Position numbers and translations under genes: made by a program. Of a stretch of 64,000 nt of DNA, positions 37,157 through 45,163 are shown one piece after another. The notes beneath the pieces were generated by a model that saw only the letters and a list, made by a program, of their open reading frames with translations, made no database searches and was not told the origin of the DNA. This DNA is from Shewanella gelidii (lineage in GTDB: Bacteria; Pseudomonadota; Gammaproteobacteria; Enterobacterales; Shewanellaceae): positions 1-64,000 of the forward strand of contig NZ_BMPZ01000005.1 in assembly GCF_014647855.1 (NCBI RefSeq), written 5' to 3'. Within the stretch, counting starts at the first letter, position 1, and the number at the start of each line of letters is the position of its first letter.

Positions 37157-39283
37157 ATGGAAAAGACTTTTGATTTAAGCCGCCGCGAAGACGGTGTTGC
37201 CATTTTGACTATGGATGTACCGGGCGAAACCATGAATACGCTCCGTGCGGAATTCGGCAGTGAAATCAGTGAGATTTTGAAAGAAATAAAATCTGACCAA
37301 TCGATTCGTGGTTTGGTAATTATATCTGGCAAAGTGGATTCTTTTGTTGCGGGTGCAGACATCGCCATGCTTGATGCCTGTAAAACCGCCGCAGATGCGA
37401 AGGCGCTTTCCTCTCAAGGGCACCTCGTATTTAATGAATTGGTTGAACTAAACATTCCGGTTGTCGCGGCAATTAATGGTGCATGTCTAGGGGGCGGGTT
37501 AGAACTTGCACTTGCTTGTCATCAACGCGTTGCGACCGACAATAAGAAAACCATGCTTGGCGTTCCTGAAGTCCAACTCGGATTACTCCCTGGTGGCGGC
37601 GGTACACAAAGGTTACCGCGTTTAGTTGGCGTTGCTAAAGCCCTTGATATGATGCTCACCGGTAAGCAAGTTCGGCCAAAACAAGCGCTCAAAATGGGGC
37701 TTGTCGATGACGTGGTTCCCCAGTCAATTTTGCTGGAAACAGCGGTTCAAATGGCATTGCAAGGCAACCCTGTTCGTCAAAAACCTAAACAAAGTAAGAT
37801 CAATACCGTGCTTGAACTGACGAAAGTTGGACGGAACATTATGTTTGACCAAGCAGCCAAGCAGGTACTTAAAAAAACACAAGGTAATTATCCTGCTCCT
37901 GAAAAAATTATTGATTGTGTTAAGCAAGGGTTAGACCGTGGGATAAGCCATGGCTTAGAGGTCGAAGCAAGCCATTTTGCAGATTTAGTTGCTTCGCCTG
38001 AGTCCGCAGCACTGCGCTCTATCTTCTTCGCGACCACAGAAATGAAAAAGGAAACGGGTGCACAAGGTGTTGAACCCAAAGTGGTGAAAAAAGCTATGGT
38101 GCTTGGCGGTGGTTTAATGGGAGGCGGAATTGCATCAGTAACAACCACTAAGGCTAAGGTTCCGGTGAGAGTGAAAGACATCAATCAACAAGGATTGAGT
38201 AATGCACTAGCTTACGCCTATAAATTGTTAGAGAAAGGGGTAAAGCGTCGTCATATGACACCCGCAGTGCGAGACGGCTTGATGGCATTGATGACAACAA
38301 CGACAGACTATGTTGGTGTAAAAGATGCGGATATTGTTGTCGAAGCAGTTTTTGAAGACTTAGATCTTAAGCATCAAATGGTCAAGGATGTCGAAAGAGA
38401 GTGTCACCAAGATACTATTTTTGCTTCTAACACTTCTTCATTGCCGATAGGCCAAATAGCCGCTGTGGCGGAACGACCTGAAAACGTGATTGGTCTTCAT
38501 TATTTCTCACCTGTTGAAAAAATGCCGTTAGTCGAAGTCATAGCCCATGACAAAACTTCTCCAGCAACCATTGCGACAACCGTTGCTTTTGCAAAGCAGC
38601 AAGGAAAAACACCAATCGTTGTCAAAGATGGTGCGGGTTTTTATGTCAATCGCATCTTAGCGCTCTATATGAATGAAACGGCACAAGTACTCTTAGAAGG
38701 GCAAGATGTTGCCAAACTTGATCGTGCATTTGTGAAGTTTGGATTCCCTGTTGGCCCAATGACTTTATTGGATGAAGTTGGAATTGACGTGGGAGCGAAG
38801 ATATCCCCGATTTTGCAGCGTGAGTTAGGAGAGCGATTTGTTGCGCCAAGTGCGTTTGACAAGCTCCTTGCTGATGATCGCAAAGGCCGTAAAAACGGAA
38901 AAGGCTTTTATGTATACGGAAAGCAGGCAAAGAAGGGTAAAAAACAAGTTGATGAAACTGTCTATAACATTTTAGGCATCACACCTTCGGAAAGTTTGGA
39001 TGCTGCTGATGTAACAATGCGTTGCGTCTTACAAATGCTCAATGAAGCAGCTCGCTGCCTCGAAGAAGGTATTATTGCCAATCCACGAGATGGTGACATT
39101 GGAGCTATTTTTGGTATTGGTTTCCCACCATTTTTGGGCGGTCCGTTTAGGTACATGGATAGTCTTGGTATCGGAAGCGTTGTGCAACAACTGCAAGGGT
39201 ACCAAGAAAAATATGGTGAACGGTTTGAACCTTGTCAGTTGCTACAAACCATGGCGGACTCTGATGCGCGCTTTTTTGAATAA
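37157..39283 (+). CDS. fadJ: Fatty acid oxidation complex alpha subunit FadJ
   Basis: Protein of 708 residues. The N-terminal enoyl-CoA hydratase/isomerase domain has SFVAGADIAML for the oxyanion hole, GACLGGGLELALACHQRVA, and LGLLPGGGGTQRLPRL with the catalytic glutamates. The NAD-binding domain starts at VLGGGLMGGGIASV, and the 3-hydroxyacyl-CoA dehydrogenase active region is NVIGLHYFSPVEKMPLVEVI. The C-terminal domain ends RYMDSLGIGSVVQQLQGY. The length equals FadJ of other gammaproteobacteria. It joins FadI in the complex. A strong terminator follows. Confidence 0.97.
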   Translation: MEKTFDLSRREDGVAILTMDVPGETMNTLRAEFGSEISEILKEIKSDQSIRGLVIISGKVDSFVAGADIAMLDACKTAADAKALSSQGHLVFNELVELNIPVVAAINGACLGGGLELALACHQRVATDNKKTMLGVPEVQLGLLPGGGGTQRLPRLVGVAKALDMMLTGKQVRPKQALKMGLVDDVVPQSILLETAVQMALQGNPVRQKPKQSKINTVLELTKVGRNIMFDQAAKQVLKKTQGNYPAPEKIIDCVKQGLDRGISHGLEVEASHFADLVASPESAALRSIFFATTEMKKETGAQGVEPKVVKKAMVLGGGLMGGGIASVTTTKAKVPVRVKDINQQGLSNALAYAYKLLEKGVKRRHMTPAVRDGLMALMTTTTDYVGVKDADIVVEAVFEDLDLKHQMVKDVERECHQDTIFASNTSSLPIGQIAAVAERPENVIGLHYFSPVEKMPLVEVIAHDKTSPATIATTVAFAKQQGKTPIVVKDGAGFYVNRILALYMNETAQVLLEGQDVAKLDRAFVKFGFPVGPMTLLDEVGIDVGAKISPILQRELGERFVAPSAFDKLLADDRKGRKNGKGFYVYGKQAKKGKKQVDETVYNILGITPSESLDAADVTMRCVLQMLNEAARCLEEGIIANPRDGDIGAIFGIGFPPFLGGPFRYMDSLGIGSVVQQLQGYQEKYGERFEPCQLLQTMADSDARFFE

Positions 39284-39344
39284 GATTGGATTTACTCAAT
39301 GAGCGTGAATAGGAAAGGGAGGCAACGATAGCTTTCCGGTATTT

Positions 39345-39374
39345 AAAAAGCGGCAATTGATTGCCGCTTTTTTT
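39345..39374 (+). terminator. Terminator after fadJ
   Basis: AAAAAGCGGCAA and TTGCCGCTTTTTTT form a perfect stem around a four-base loop with a long T run, 62 bases after the fadJ stop. Confidence 0.93.
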
Positions 39375-39477
39375 ACTCTTTCCGGCACAGCCTTGCCTGT
39401 TATTTGTTCAGATTTGAGTGGTTTTCGGTTATCATCTGTCCACATTTGTAAGGTAAAAGTGTTATTTCAAAATGCGA

Positions 39478-39483
39478 TATAAT
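39478..39483 (+). promoter_or_regulatory. Candidate -10 box of the small membrane protein gene
   Basis: TATAAT is a perfect -10 hexamer 27 bases before the GTG start of the next gene. The -35 region 17-18 bases upstream (TAAAAG) is poor, so an activator or an extended element may be needed. Confidence 0.4.
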
Positions 39484-39510
39484 GCTTTTTTTATGTATAG
39501 AGGTATGTAA

Positions 39511-39711
39511 GTGGCTGGATTGATATTCATTTTTTCTATGTTGTGCGGGTACTCGTTAGGGTATTTAGCGTTTAAACATGGGTTGTCAGTATGGCGCTGG
39601 GCTGTTCTTGGAAGTGTATTTGGCCCTTTAGTATGGCCTTTGTTTATGACACACAAGCAACTTGCATATCGGCGCAGTACCCAGCGTGACGATGTTAATC
39701 TGCAATTTTAA
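39511..39711 (+). CDS. Small membrane protein, unknown function
   Basis: Protein of 66 residues with GAGG eight bases before a GTG start. Two hydrophobic stretches (about 2-20, AGLIFIFSMLCGYSLGYLAF, and 28-46, WRWAVLGSVFGPLVWPLFM) suggest a two-span inner-membrane hairpin. A polar tail follows (THKQLAYRRSTQRDD). I do not recognise a family. It is a single-gene unit with its own promoter-like box and terminator. Confidence 0.65.
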   Translation: MAGLIFIFSMLCGYSLGYLAFKHGLSVWRWAVLGSVFGPLVWPLFMTHKQLAYRRSTQRDDVNLQF

Positions 39712-39730
39712 TTCATGAGCTGCAGTCATG

Positions 39731-39757
39731 AAAAAAGGAGCCAGAGGCTCCTTTTTC
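39731..39757. terminator. Bidirectional terminator
   Basis: AAAAAAGGAGCC and GGCTCCTTTTT form a stem around AGA. It lies after the small membrane protein gene and 30 bases beyond the end of the minus-strand 38-residue peptide gene, so it can serve both. Confidence 0.9.
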
Positions 39758-39786
39758 GTATGCTAAGCAAATGCAAATTTATTGCG

Positions 39787-39903
39787 TTAGTTCCACCAAC
39801 CTTTTGCAGGAACTTCTTCCAAGTGCATCAAACCTTCAGGCAACTTTACTTGCTTACGAGTTGTTTTAGATAGACCAAGTGCTTTTTTCAAAGAATCTAA
39901 CAT
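39787..39903 (-). CDS. 38-residue peptide downstream of the repeat-protein gene
   Basis: A short frame read on the minus strand: it begins MLDSLKKALGLSKTTRKQVK and ends LPEGLMHLEEVPAKGWWN. An AAGGAG ribosome site lies six bases before the ATG, stronger than at many neighbours. The N-terminal half is basic and amphipathic (LDSLKKALGL); the C-terminal half has a LPEG turn and an aromatic WWN end. The start lies 10 bases after the stop of the repeat-protein gene, and a terminator follows, so the two are almost certainly on one transcript. The family is unknown. Candidate roles are a peptide signal, an immunity or partner peptide, or a small regulator; none is shown. Confidence 0.7.
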   Translation of the reverse strand: MLDSLKKALGLSKTTRKQVKLPEGLMHLEEVPAKGWWN

Positions 39904-39913
39904 TGTGAACTCC

Positions 39914-40492
39914 TTAAGCGATTTCAGTAAATGAATAAGTGATTTGTGATTGTTCTATTTGTTTATTCCATAAGTGTTCTAAGCTAGCAAACTTCATCGG
40001 TTCATGTCTGACTATGGGGAGACCAGCAACTTGAATGGGGTCATGTCTGACAATTGGAAGTCCAGCAATTTGAACAGGTTCATGTCTAACTATGGGGAGG
40101 CCGGCAATTTGAACAGGTTCATGTCTAACGATGGGGAGGCCGGCAATTTGAATGGGTTCATGTCTAACTATGGGGAGGCCGGCAATTTGAACAGGTTCAT
40201 GTCTAACTATGGGGAGGCCGGCAACTTGAATCGGTTCATGTCTAACGATGGGGAGGCCGGCAATTTGAATAGGTTCATGTCTGACTATGGGAAGCCCGGC
40301 AACTTGATTAGAGCCATGCTTGATAATTGGTAGGCTTATAATGTGAGTTGATTTGCTTTTTTTTGTTTTTAAATCAAAAACCTTTACGAGAGGATGTGAG
40401 CTCTTGTTTCCTGATATAAGTTGTGCTGTATTAGCTGTCTCTATTGGTGTGCTTATTAATAAAGAGGTTAAAGTAATTAATCCAGTTATCAT
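39914..40492 (-). CDS. Secreted protein of eight 13-residue tandem repeats
   Basis: Protein of 192 residues, start at 40492 with GAGAG nine bases upstream. The N-terminus is hydrophobic (MITGLITLTSLLISTPIETA) and looks like an export signal. A lysine-rich spacer leads to a degenerate repeat (ISLPIIKHGSNQV, 52-64), then eight copies of AGLPIVRHEPIQI with small changes (I/V, E/D; last copy ends MKF), residues 65-168. A 24-residue tail follows (ASLEHLWNKQIEQS...). Near-identity of the copies indicates recent duplication or gene conversion. The pattern recalls multi-core peptide precursors and structural repeat proteins. No modifying or processing enzyme is adjacent. The giant sensor gene is 86 bases upstream on the same strand. 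Confidence 0.75.
   Translation of the reverse strand: MITGLITLTSLLISTPIETANTAQLISGNKSSHPLVKVFDLKTKKSKSTHIISLPIIKHGSNQVAGLPIVRHEPIQIAGLPIVRHEPIQVAGLPIVRHEPVQIAGLPIVRHEPIQIAGLPIVRHEPVQIAGLPIVRHEPVQIAGLPIVRHDPIQVAGLPIVRHEPMKFASLEHLWNKQIEQSQITYSFTEIA
39989..40300 (-). repeat. Eight tandem 39-bp repeats
   Basis: Eight in-frame copies of a 39-base unit encode AGLPIVRHEP(I/V)Q(I/V). A ninth diverged unit lies at 40301-40339. Copies differ mainly at single positions. Because 39 is a multiple of three, the opposite strand is also open through the array. Confidence 0.95.
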
Positions 40493-40578
40493 TGTATGTA
40501 CTCTCGTTGTTTTCAATAAATTGACGTCGAGAGTACATAGCAGTTCTTGTGCCAATTCTTCGTATTGGCAAATTTTAA

Positions 40579-43500
40579 CTATTTGATATTGGTCACATTT
40601 AGCATTGCGCTTTGTTTTTCCAATAATTCTGAAAATTCGTTATGAGGGATTGCTTTGCTAAACAAGAAACCTTGTATTTCTTGGCAGTTTAACCCCTTTA
40701 AGATATTGAGTTGTGACATATCTTCTACGCCTTCTCCAATCACAGATAACCCCATGTTATGAGCTATAGTAATGATAGAGTCTACCATTTTCATGTCTTG
40801 TTCTGATTTATCAATGTCATCGACAAAACTTTTATCTATCTTCAGCGTATGTATCGGAAAGCGTTTTAAATAAGACAGGGAAGAATATCCTGTGCCAAAG
40901 TCATCTAGTGCAAGGTGAACACCTTTATCAGCTAGTTGTTTCATAACTTCTATGGCTTTTTCTGGATTTTTGATCACAGTGCCTTCTGTTATTTCCAACT
41001 CCAAATGTTTAGGAGGTAATTTGGTCAATTTTAGTGTTGAATCTATTCTTTCTACGAGATCTGGTAATGCGAATTGGTGAGATGACAAATTAATGGCTAC
41101 ACGCCCTTGAAACAATCCAGATTCCACCCATTGATGGGCTGCAAAACATGCTTTTCTTAAAACAATGTCGCCTATTTCTACAATTAAACCATTAGACTCT
41201 GCGAAAGGTATAAATTCATTCGGGGGGACTAAACCAAATACAGGGTGGTTTAGCCGAACCAACGCCTCCATACCCGTAATTTCATTGAGCTTTATGTTCA
41301 CTTTTGGTTGATAATAAACTTCAAATAAATCATCTTTTAAACCATCTCGTATCAGGTTTTCTGTTTCCAATTGTTTGATTGCGTTTTTATTTAGTGACTC
41401 AGAAAAGAATTGGTATCGGTTTCCGCCTGCTGATTTCGCATAATACATTGCAATATCTGCTTTCCGTAATAGTGCTTTTTCGTCGATCTCGTCTTCAGGG
41501 TAAAGCACGATGCCTATACTTGCTCCAATGGTTAGCTTTTCGTTGTCAACTTCGAAATGATTTCTGAAGCATTCAATTATTCGCGAAGCTATTGCGGTAC
41601 TGGCATTTAAAGCGAAAGTATTATCGACTAAAATTGCAAATTCGTCTCCACCTAGTCTATATATAATTGCGTCTTTAGAAATCTGTTCGTGAATTCTATG
41701 TGCAATTTGTATAAGTAACTCATCTCCTATTTGATGCCCTAATGAATCATTAATTCTTTTAAAGTTATCAATATCTAATACCATTAGCGCATGAGGAGCC
41801 TTTCTTTTGACTATATGGCCTAGAGTAACTTGGAGGTTTGAGCGGTTTGGTAAACCAGTTAACAAATCAGTATTGGTAAGTTTTCTAAGCTCTTCTTCTT
41901 GTTTTTTTCGTATCGAAATGTCCGAAAAAACGCCGACATAATGGCTCAGCTCACCGGCTGCATCGTATATCGCATCTATAGTCAGTTCCATCGAGAAGCT
42001 CGAACCATCGCCTTTAGACGCCTCAACTTCACCATACCATTGACTTTGCTGGCTTAATATAGCTCTGATTTTATCTGAAAAGTGTTCAGGGTATAAATCA
42101 AAGCGAAGAATCTGACCGATAAAATAGTTCCGAGACTTGAGTGCGATACTGCAACATGCTTCATTGACTTCTACAAAACGATAATTGCTATCGAGAATGA
42201 AAACCCCTTCAGATATATTTTCAATGGCTCGTTCAAACAGCCTTAATTGCTCTTCTGCATGTTTGAAGTTATTGATATTTTTAATAGTACCTGTCATACG
42301 CAGCGCATTGTCATTTTGATCTCTTTCAACGATTTTAGCTCTGTCCAATATCCAGACCCACTGACCATCTTTCGCTTTTACGCGATACGCAGCCTCAAAA
42401 TGATCGGTTTCGCCATAAAAGTGTTTATCAAGTGCCTCTTGTACTCTTTTTTGATCAATTGGATGTATATTGCTTTCTTCATTATTAAGACCGGAGCGCT
42501 GACCATCTTTTGGAAAGTCGAGTTCACCCCAAATATTCGAACGGAAAATTTTTCCAGATTCAATATCCCAGTCCCACATTTCATCACCGCTGCCCCATAA
42601 TGACAGCTTCAATCTTTCTTCACTTTGAGCTATCTTTTTTTGCGTGTCCCGTCGTTTAAGTATCAACTTTATACTTAGGTATAATAAGAACACAAATATG
42701 AAAATGTATACTGCTTTTGCACTAGTCGAGTACCACCATGGGGGGGTTATTTCAATATTTATTACTTTTTTACTTCCTAAATTCCCAGTCACGAGGTCTA
42801 TTGCATAAACTTCAAAAATATATGTGTCTGGAGGTAAATTAGTGTATGTGGCATAGTGGTTTCCATTGGAGTTAATCCATTCTTCGGATAAACCGTATAG
42901 CCTGTATTTGTATAATAATTCATTCTTTGAAAAATTTGGAGCATTGAACTTTATCGTTAAAGGGTATTCTGAATATTTTACTTTTAACAATTGGCTTTCG
43001 TTTATACTATCTGTGTAGTATTCTTCTGTGTTTATTACTGGGGAGTTAAAAATTAACAGTTCTTCTAAGTTTGTAATTGGCGCCCCTCGTTTTTTTATAA
43101 AGTATTCAATCTCATCAATATTCAATAAGCTGATTCCGTCTTTTCCTCCGAGGAATACATTCCCTTTTAAAGTAGTGCTTGCTTGTGAGTTGTATTCTTT
43201 TTGAGCACCTTGAATTGAAGAAAGGTTGATTAGTTTCTTGTTTGAAGAGTTATATGCTATTACGTTGTTAGATGATGCAGCAATAATATAGTCTCCAGAG
43301 ATTTCCATTGAATATATTATTTTTTGATCTTTGTATATTGTGTTTATCGAATTAGTCTTAGTTGAAAATGTCATGATAGATGTAGATGTGCCAAAATATA
43401 AGATGTCACCTAGCATTTTAAGTGAGGCTACAAGCTCATCGTTATATAAAGGCTTTATTATATCGCCATTTTTTTCATACAATCCTGATTGAGATGATAT

Positions 43501-44853
43501 ATAGAAAACCCTATTTTTTTTTGTGATGTCATATATAGGGTTTTCAATTTTTGTGTCAAATAAGCTGTGCGTTCTGGTTAGGTAGTTTATTGTAAGCAAT
43601 TTACCGTCAGATGTTCCTGCATATATTTCATTTGAGTCAATATCACTGCTAATGGAAGTGAAGCTTCCTTTATGCAATTGTTTTACTTTTCCTGTTTTTA
43701 TATTATAAAGATGTATACCTCTATGGGAACCTATATAAAGATGGCTGGTAGTAATTGCTAAATGTTTAGGGCCAGCAATACCGATATCTATCAAACTATT
43801 AATGGTGAAATCTTTTTTATATGTTTTTATAAATTGTGTATCATCGCTTGAGTAAAAAAGGCCTGATTCGGATTGAACTATAGACCAAACGTTGTTCTTT
43901 GCTGCAGCTAGGCGTTTGATTAAATTACGTTCTTTTCCTATTATGGTTACTCCTTTGTTATCAGCAGTAATATAGAAATCCCCATTTAATGAATGTATTT
44001 CTATGTTTTCAAAACCCTTTGTATCAAAGTTTATTTTTCCAATGGTTTTTGTGGTTATTCCATTCGTGATGCTAATGTTAGAGTTTTTAATGTATGCAAT
44101 ATTGTCATTGTCGTATGTTGTGGCAGCATCTATATCCACGCGAAAGTTTGTTTTTGAGTTTATCCATATGTTGTCACGAAAAACAAAACCATAGTCTTTA
44201 GCGCCTTGGAGAAGATTTATTGTTCCCTTTGTTAATAATTTATCCTCGCTGTTTGTTACTTCATATATATATCCATCGTAAGTTCTTAGGTAAACGTTGT
44301 GGCTTTCCTTTATGACCTTCTTTATCCCGCGAAAGTTTTTGTTTTCAGTTAATTTAGTTGTCGTTTTTGAACTGAAGTCATAAGAGAATAATGTGTTTTC
44401 AGTCCCAATGTACAAATGGTCACCTATTAAATCAAGTGACCAAATCGGTAGTGATTTTAAGTACTCTGTGTTTTCTAAGGGATAAAATTCGTCTTTTACA
44501 AGATCGTAAACAATTAACCCCTTATCAGTACCTATGTATAGCTTTTTATCGTTTGACTTTAAACTTCGAATAAATGAACTTGGTAATTCGGATTTTTTAT
44601 CTGCGAAATATTGTTTGAATTTAGTTCCATCAAATCGGTTCAATCCATTTAAAGTACCAAACCAAGTGTAACCGTAATGATCTCGTGCGATAGAGGTAAC
44701 CGTGCTTTGTGATAGACCCTCTGTAACATTGTAAGATGTTGATTGTAATTCAATTGGGAATTGTGGCTCAGAAGCATACTCTCTCGCTTGTGCAAAAGAG
44801 CACACAAGCCAAAAGAAAAGAAATATAGCTTTCGTTAAAATGTTGATAGGCAT
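40579..44853 (-). CDS. Propeller-sensor / PAS / GGDEF / EAL hybrid c-di-GMP protein
   Basis: Protein of 1424 residues. A signal peptide (ILTKAIFLFFWLVCSFAQA) is followed by a periplasmic two-component-type beta-propeller (about 35-620; repeats such as HYGYTWFGTLNGLNRFDG and KLYIGTDKGLIVYD). Next come a Y_Y_Y domain (about 630-712), one membrane span (about 717-738, AVYIFIFVFLLYLSIKLIL), two PAS domains (about 750-985), a GGDEF domain with GGDEF at ~1067 and no RxxD site five residues before it, and an EAL domain (MEALVRLNHP at ~1195, DDFGTGYSSLSYLKRF). It senses an outside ligand, often a polymer or saccharide in related propeller sensors, and alters c-di-GMP. The coding sequence is clearly more AT-rich than its flanks in the propeller part, suggesting transfer or relaxed codon use. 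Confidence 0.92.
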   Translation of the reverse strand: MPINILTKAIFLFFWLVCSFAQAREYASEPQFPIELQSTSYNVTEGLSQSTVTSIARDHYGYTWFGTLNGLNRFDGTKFKQYFADKKSELPSSFIRSLKSNDKKLYIGTDKGLIVYDLVKDEFYPLENTEYLKSLPIWSLDLIGDHLYIGTENTLFSYDFSSKTTTKLTENKNFRGIKKVIKESHNVYLRTYDGYIYEVTNSEDKLLTKGTINLLQGAKDYGFVFRDNIWINSKTNFRVDIDAATTYDNDNIAYIKNSNISITNGITTKTIGKINFDTKGFENIEIHSLNGDFYITADNKGVTIIGKERNLIKRLAAAKNNVWSIVQSESGLFYSSDDTQFIKTYKKDFTINSLIDIGIAGPKHLAITTSHLYIGSHRGIHLYNIKTGKVKQLHKGSFTSISSDIDSNEIYAGTSDGKLLTINYLTRTHSLFDTKIENPIYDITKKNRVFYISSQSGLYEKNGDIIKPLYNDELVASLKMLGDILYFGTSTSIMTFSTKTNSINTIYKDQKIIYSMEISGDYIIAASSNNVIAYNSSNKKLINLSSIQGAQKEYNSQASTTLKGNVFLGGKDGISLLNIDEIEYFIKKRGAPITNLEELLIFNSPVINTEEYYTDSINESQLLKVKYSEYPLTIKFNAPNFSKNELLYKYRLYGLSEEWINSNGNHYATYTNLPPDTYIFEVYAIDLVTGNLGSKKVINIEITPPWWYSTSAKAVYIFIFVFLLYLSIKLILKRRDTQKKIAQSEERLKLSLWGSGDEMWDWDIESGKIFRSNIWGELDFPKDGQRSGLNNEESNIHPIDQKRVQEALDKHFYGETDHFEAAYRVKAKDGQWVWILDRAKIVERDQNDNALRMTGTIKNINNFKHAEEQLRLFERAIENISEGVFILDSNYRFVEVNEACCSIALKSRNYFIGQILRFDLYPEHFSDKIRAILSQQSQWYGEVEASKGDGSSFSMELTIDAIYDAAGELSHYVGVFSDISIRKKQEEELRKLTNTDLLTGLPNRSNLQVTLGHIVKRKAPHALMVLDIDNFKRINDSLGHQIGDELLIQIAHRIHEQISKDAIIYRLGGDEFAILVDNTFALNASTAIASRIIECFRNHFEVDNEKLTIGASIGIVLYPEDEIDEKALLRKADIAMYYAKSAGGNRYQFFSESLNKNAIKQLETENLIRDGLKDDLFEVYYQPKVNIKLNEITGMEALVRLNHPVFGLVPPNEFIPFAESNGLIVEIGDIVLRKACFAAHQWVESGLFQGRVAINLSSHQFALPDLVERIDSTLKLTKLPPKHLELEITEGTVIKNPEKAIEVMKQLADKGVHLALDDFGTGYSSLSYLKRFPIHTLKIDKSFVDDIDKSEQDMKMVDSIITIAHNMGLSVIGEGVEDMSQLNILKGLNCQEIQGFLFSKAIPHNEFSELLEKQSAMLNVTNIK

Positions 44854-45163
44854 AGATTCTAGCTTATTTATTAGTCGTTTGTGCTTGGAATGGCTGCAAT
44901 GTATCCCACTTTTCCAGAATCATCAGCCATTGTCAAAAGAACATGTCAGTAATTCGTTTGATGTCTAGACATTTGTGCCGAACGTAGAAGATGCTTATGT
45001 TTAGTCATTCCTGATGTATGGTCAATTATTTCACCGATAAGAGATGAGCTAGCTGGTTTGACTGTATAGTGGTTCCTTTGTATTGATTCTTGCTAGAGGA
45101 ACGCATGGTGTTTGTTCTTCTTGCAGAAGTTGTCAAGCCTGGGTTTTCTCCAATTCATCGGTG
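44854..45163. promoter_or_regulatory. Upstream region of the giant sensor
   Basis: About 310 bases between the start of the sensor gene and the end of the M16 protease gene. ATGTCTAGACAT at 44961-44972 is a perfect 12-bp palindrome 108 bases before the sensor start and may be an operator. No terminator with a T run is obvious for the protease. Short frames here are overlaps of the protease 3' end. Confidence 0.4.

Noticed and set aside
40004..40333. Plus-strand open frame of 109 codons with repeated MSNYGEAGNLNRF
   Set aside because: It is the exact antisense of the 39-bp repeat array; the frame is open only because the period is a multiple of three, and there is no ribosome site.
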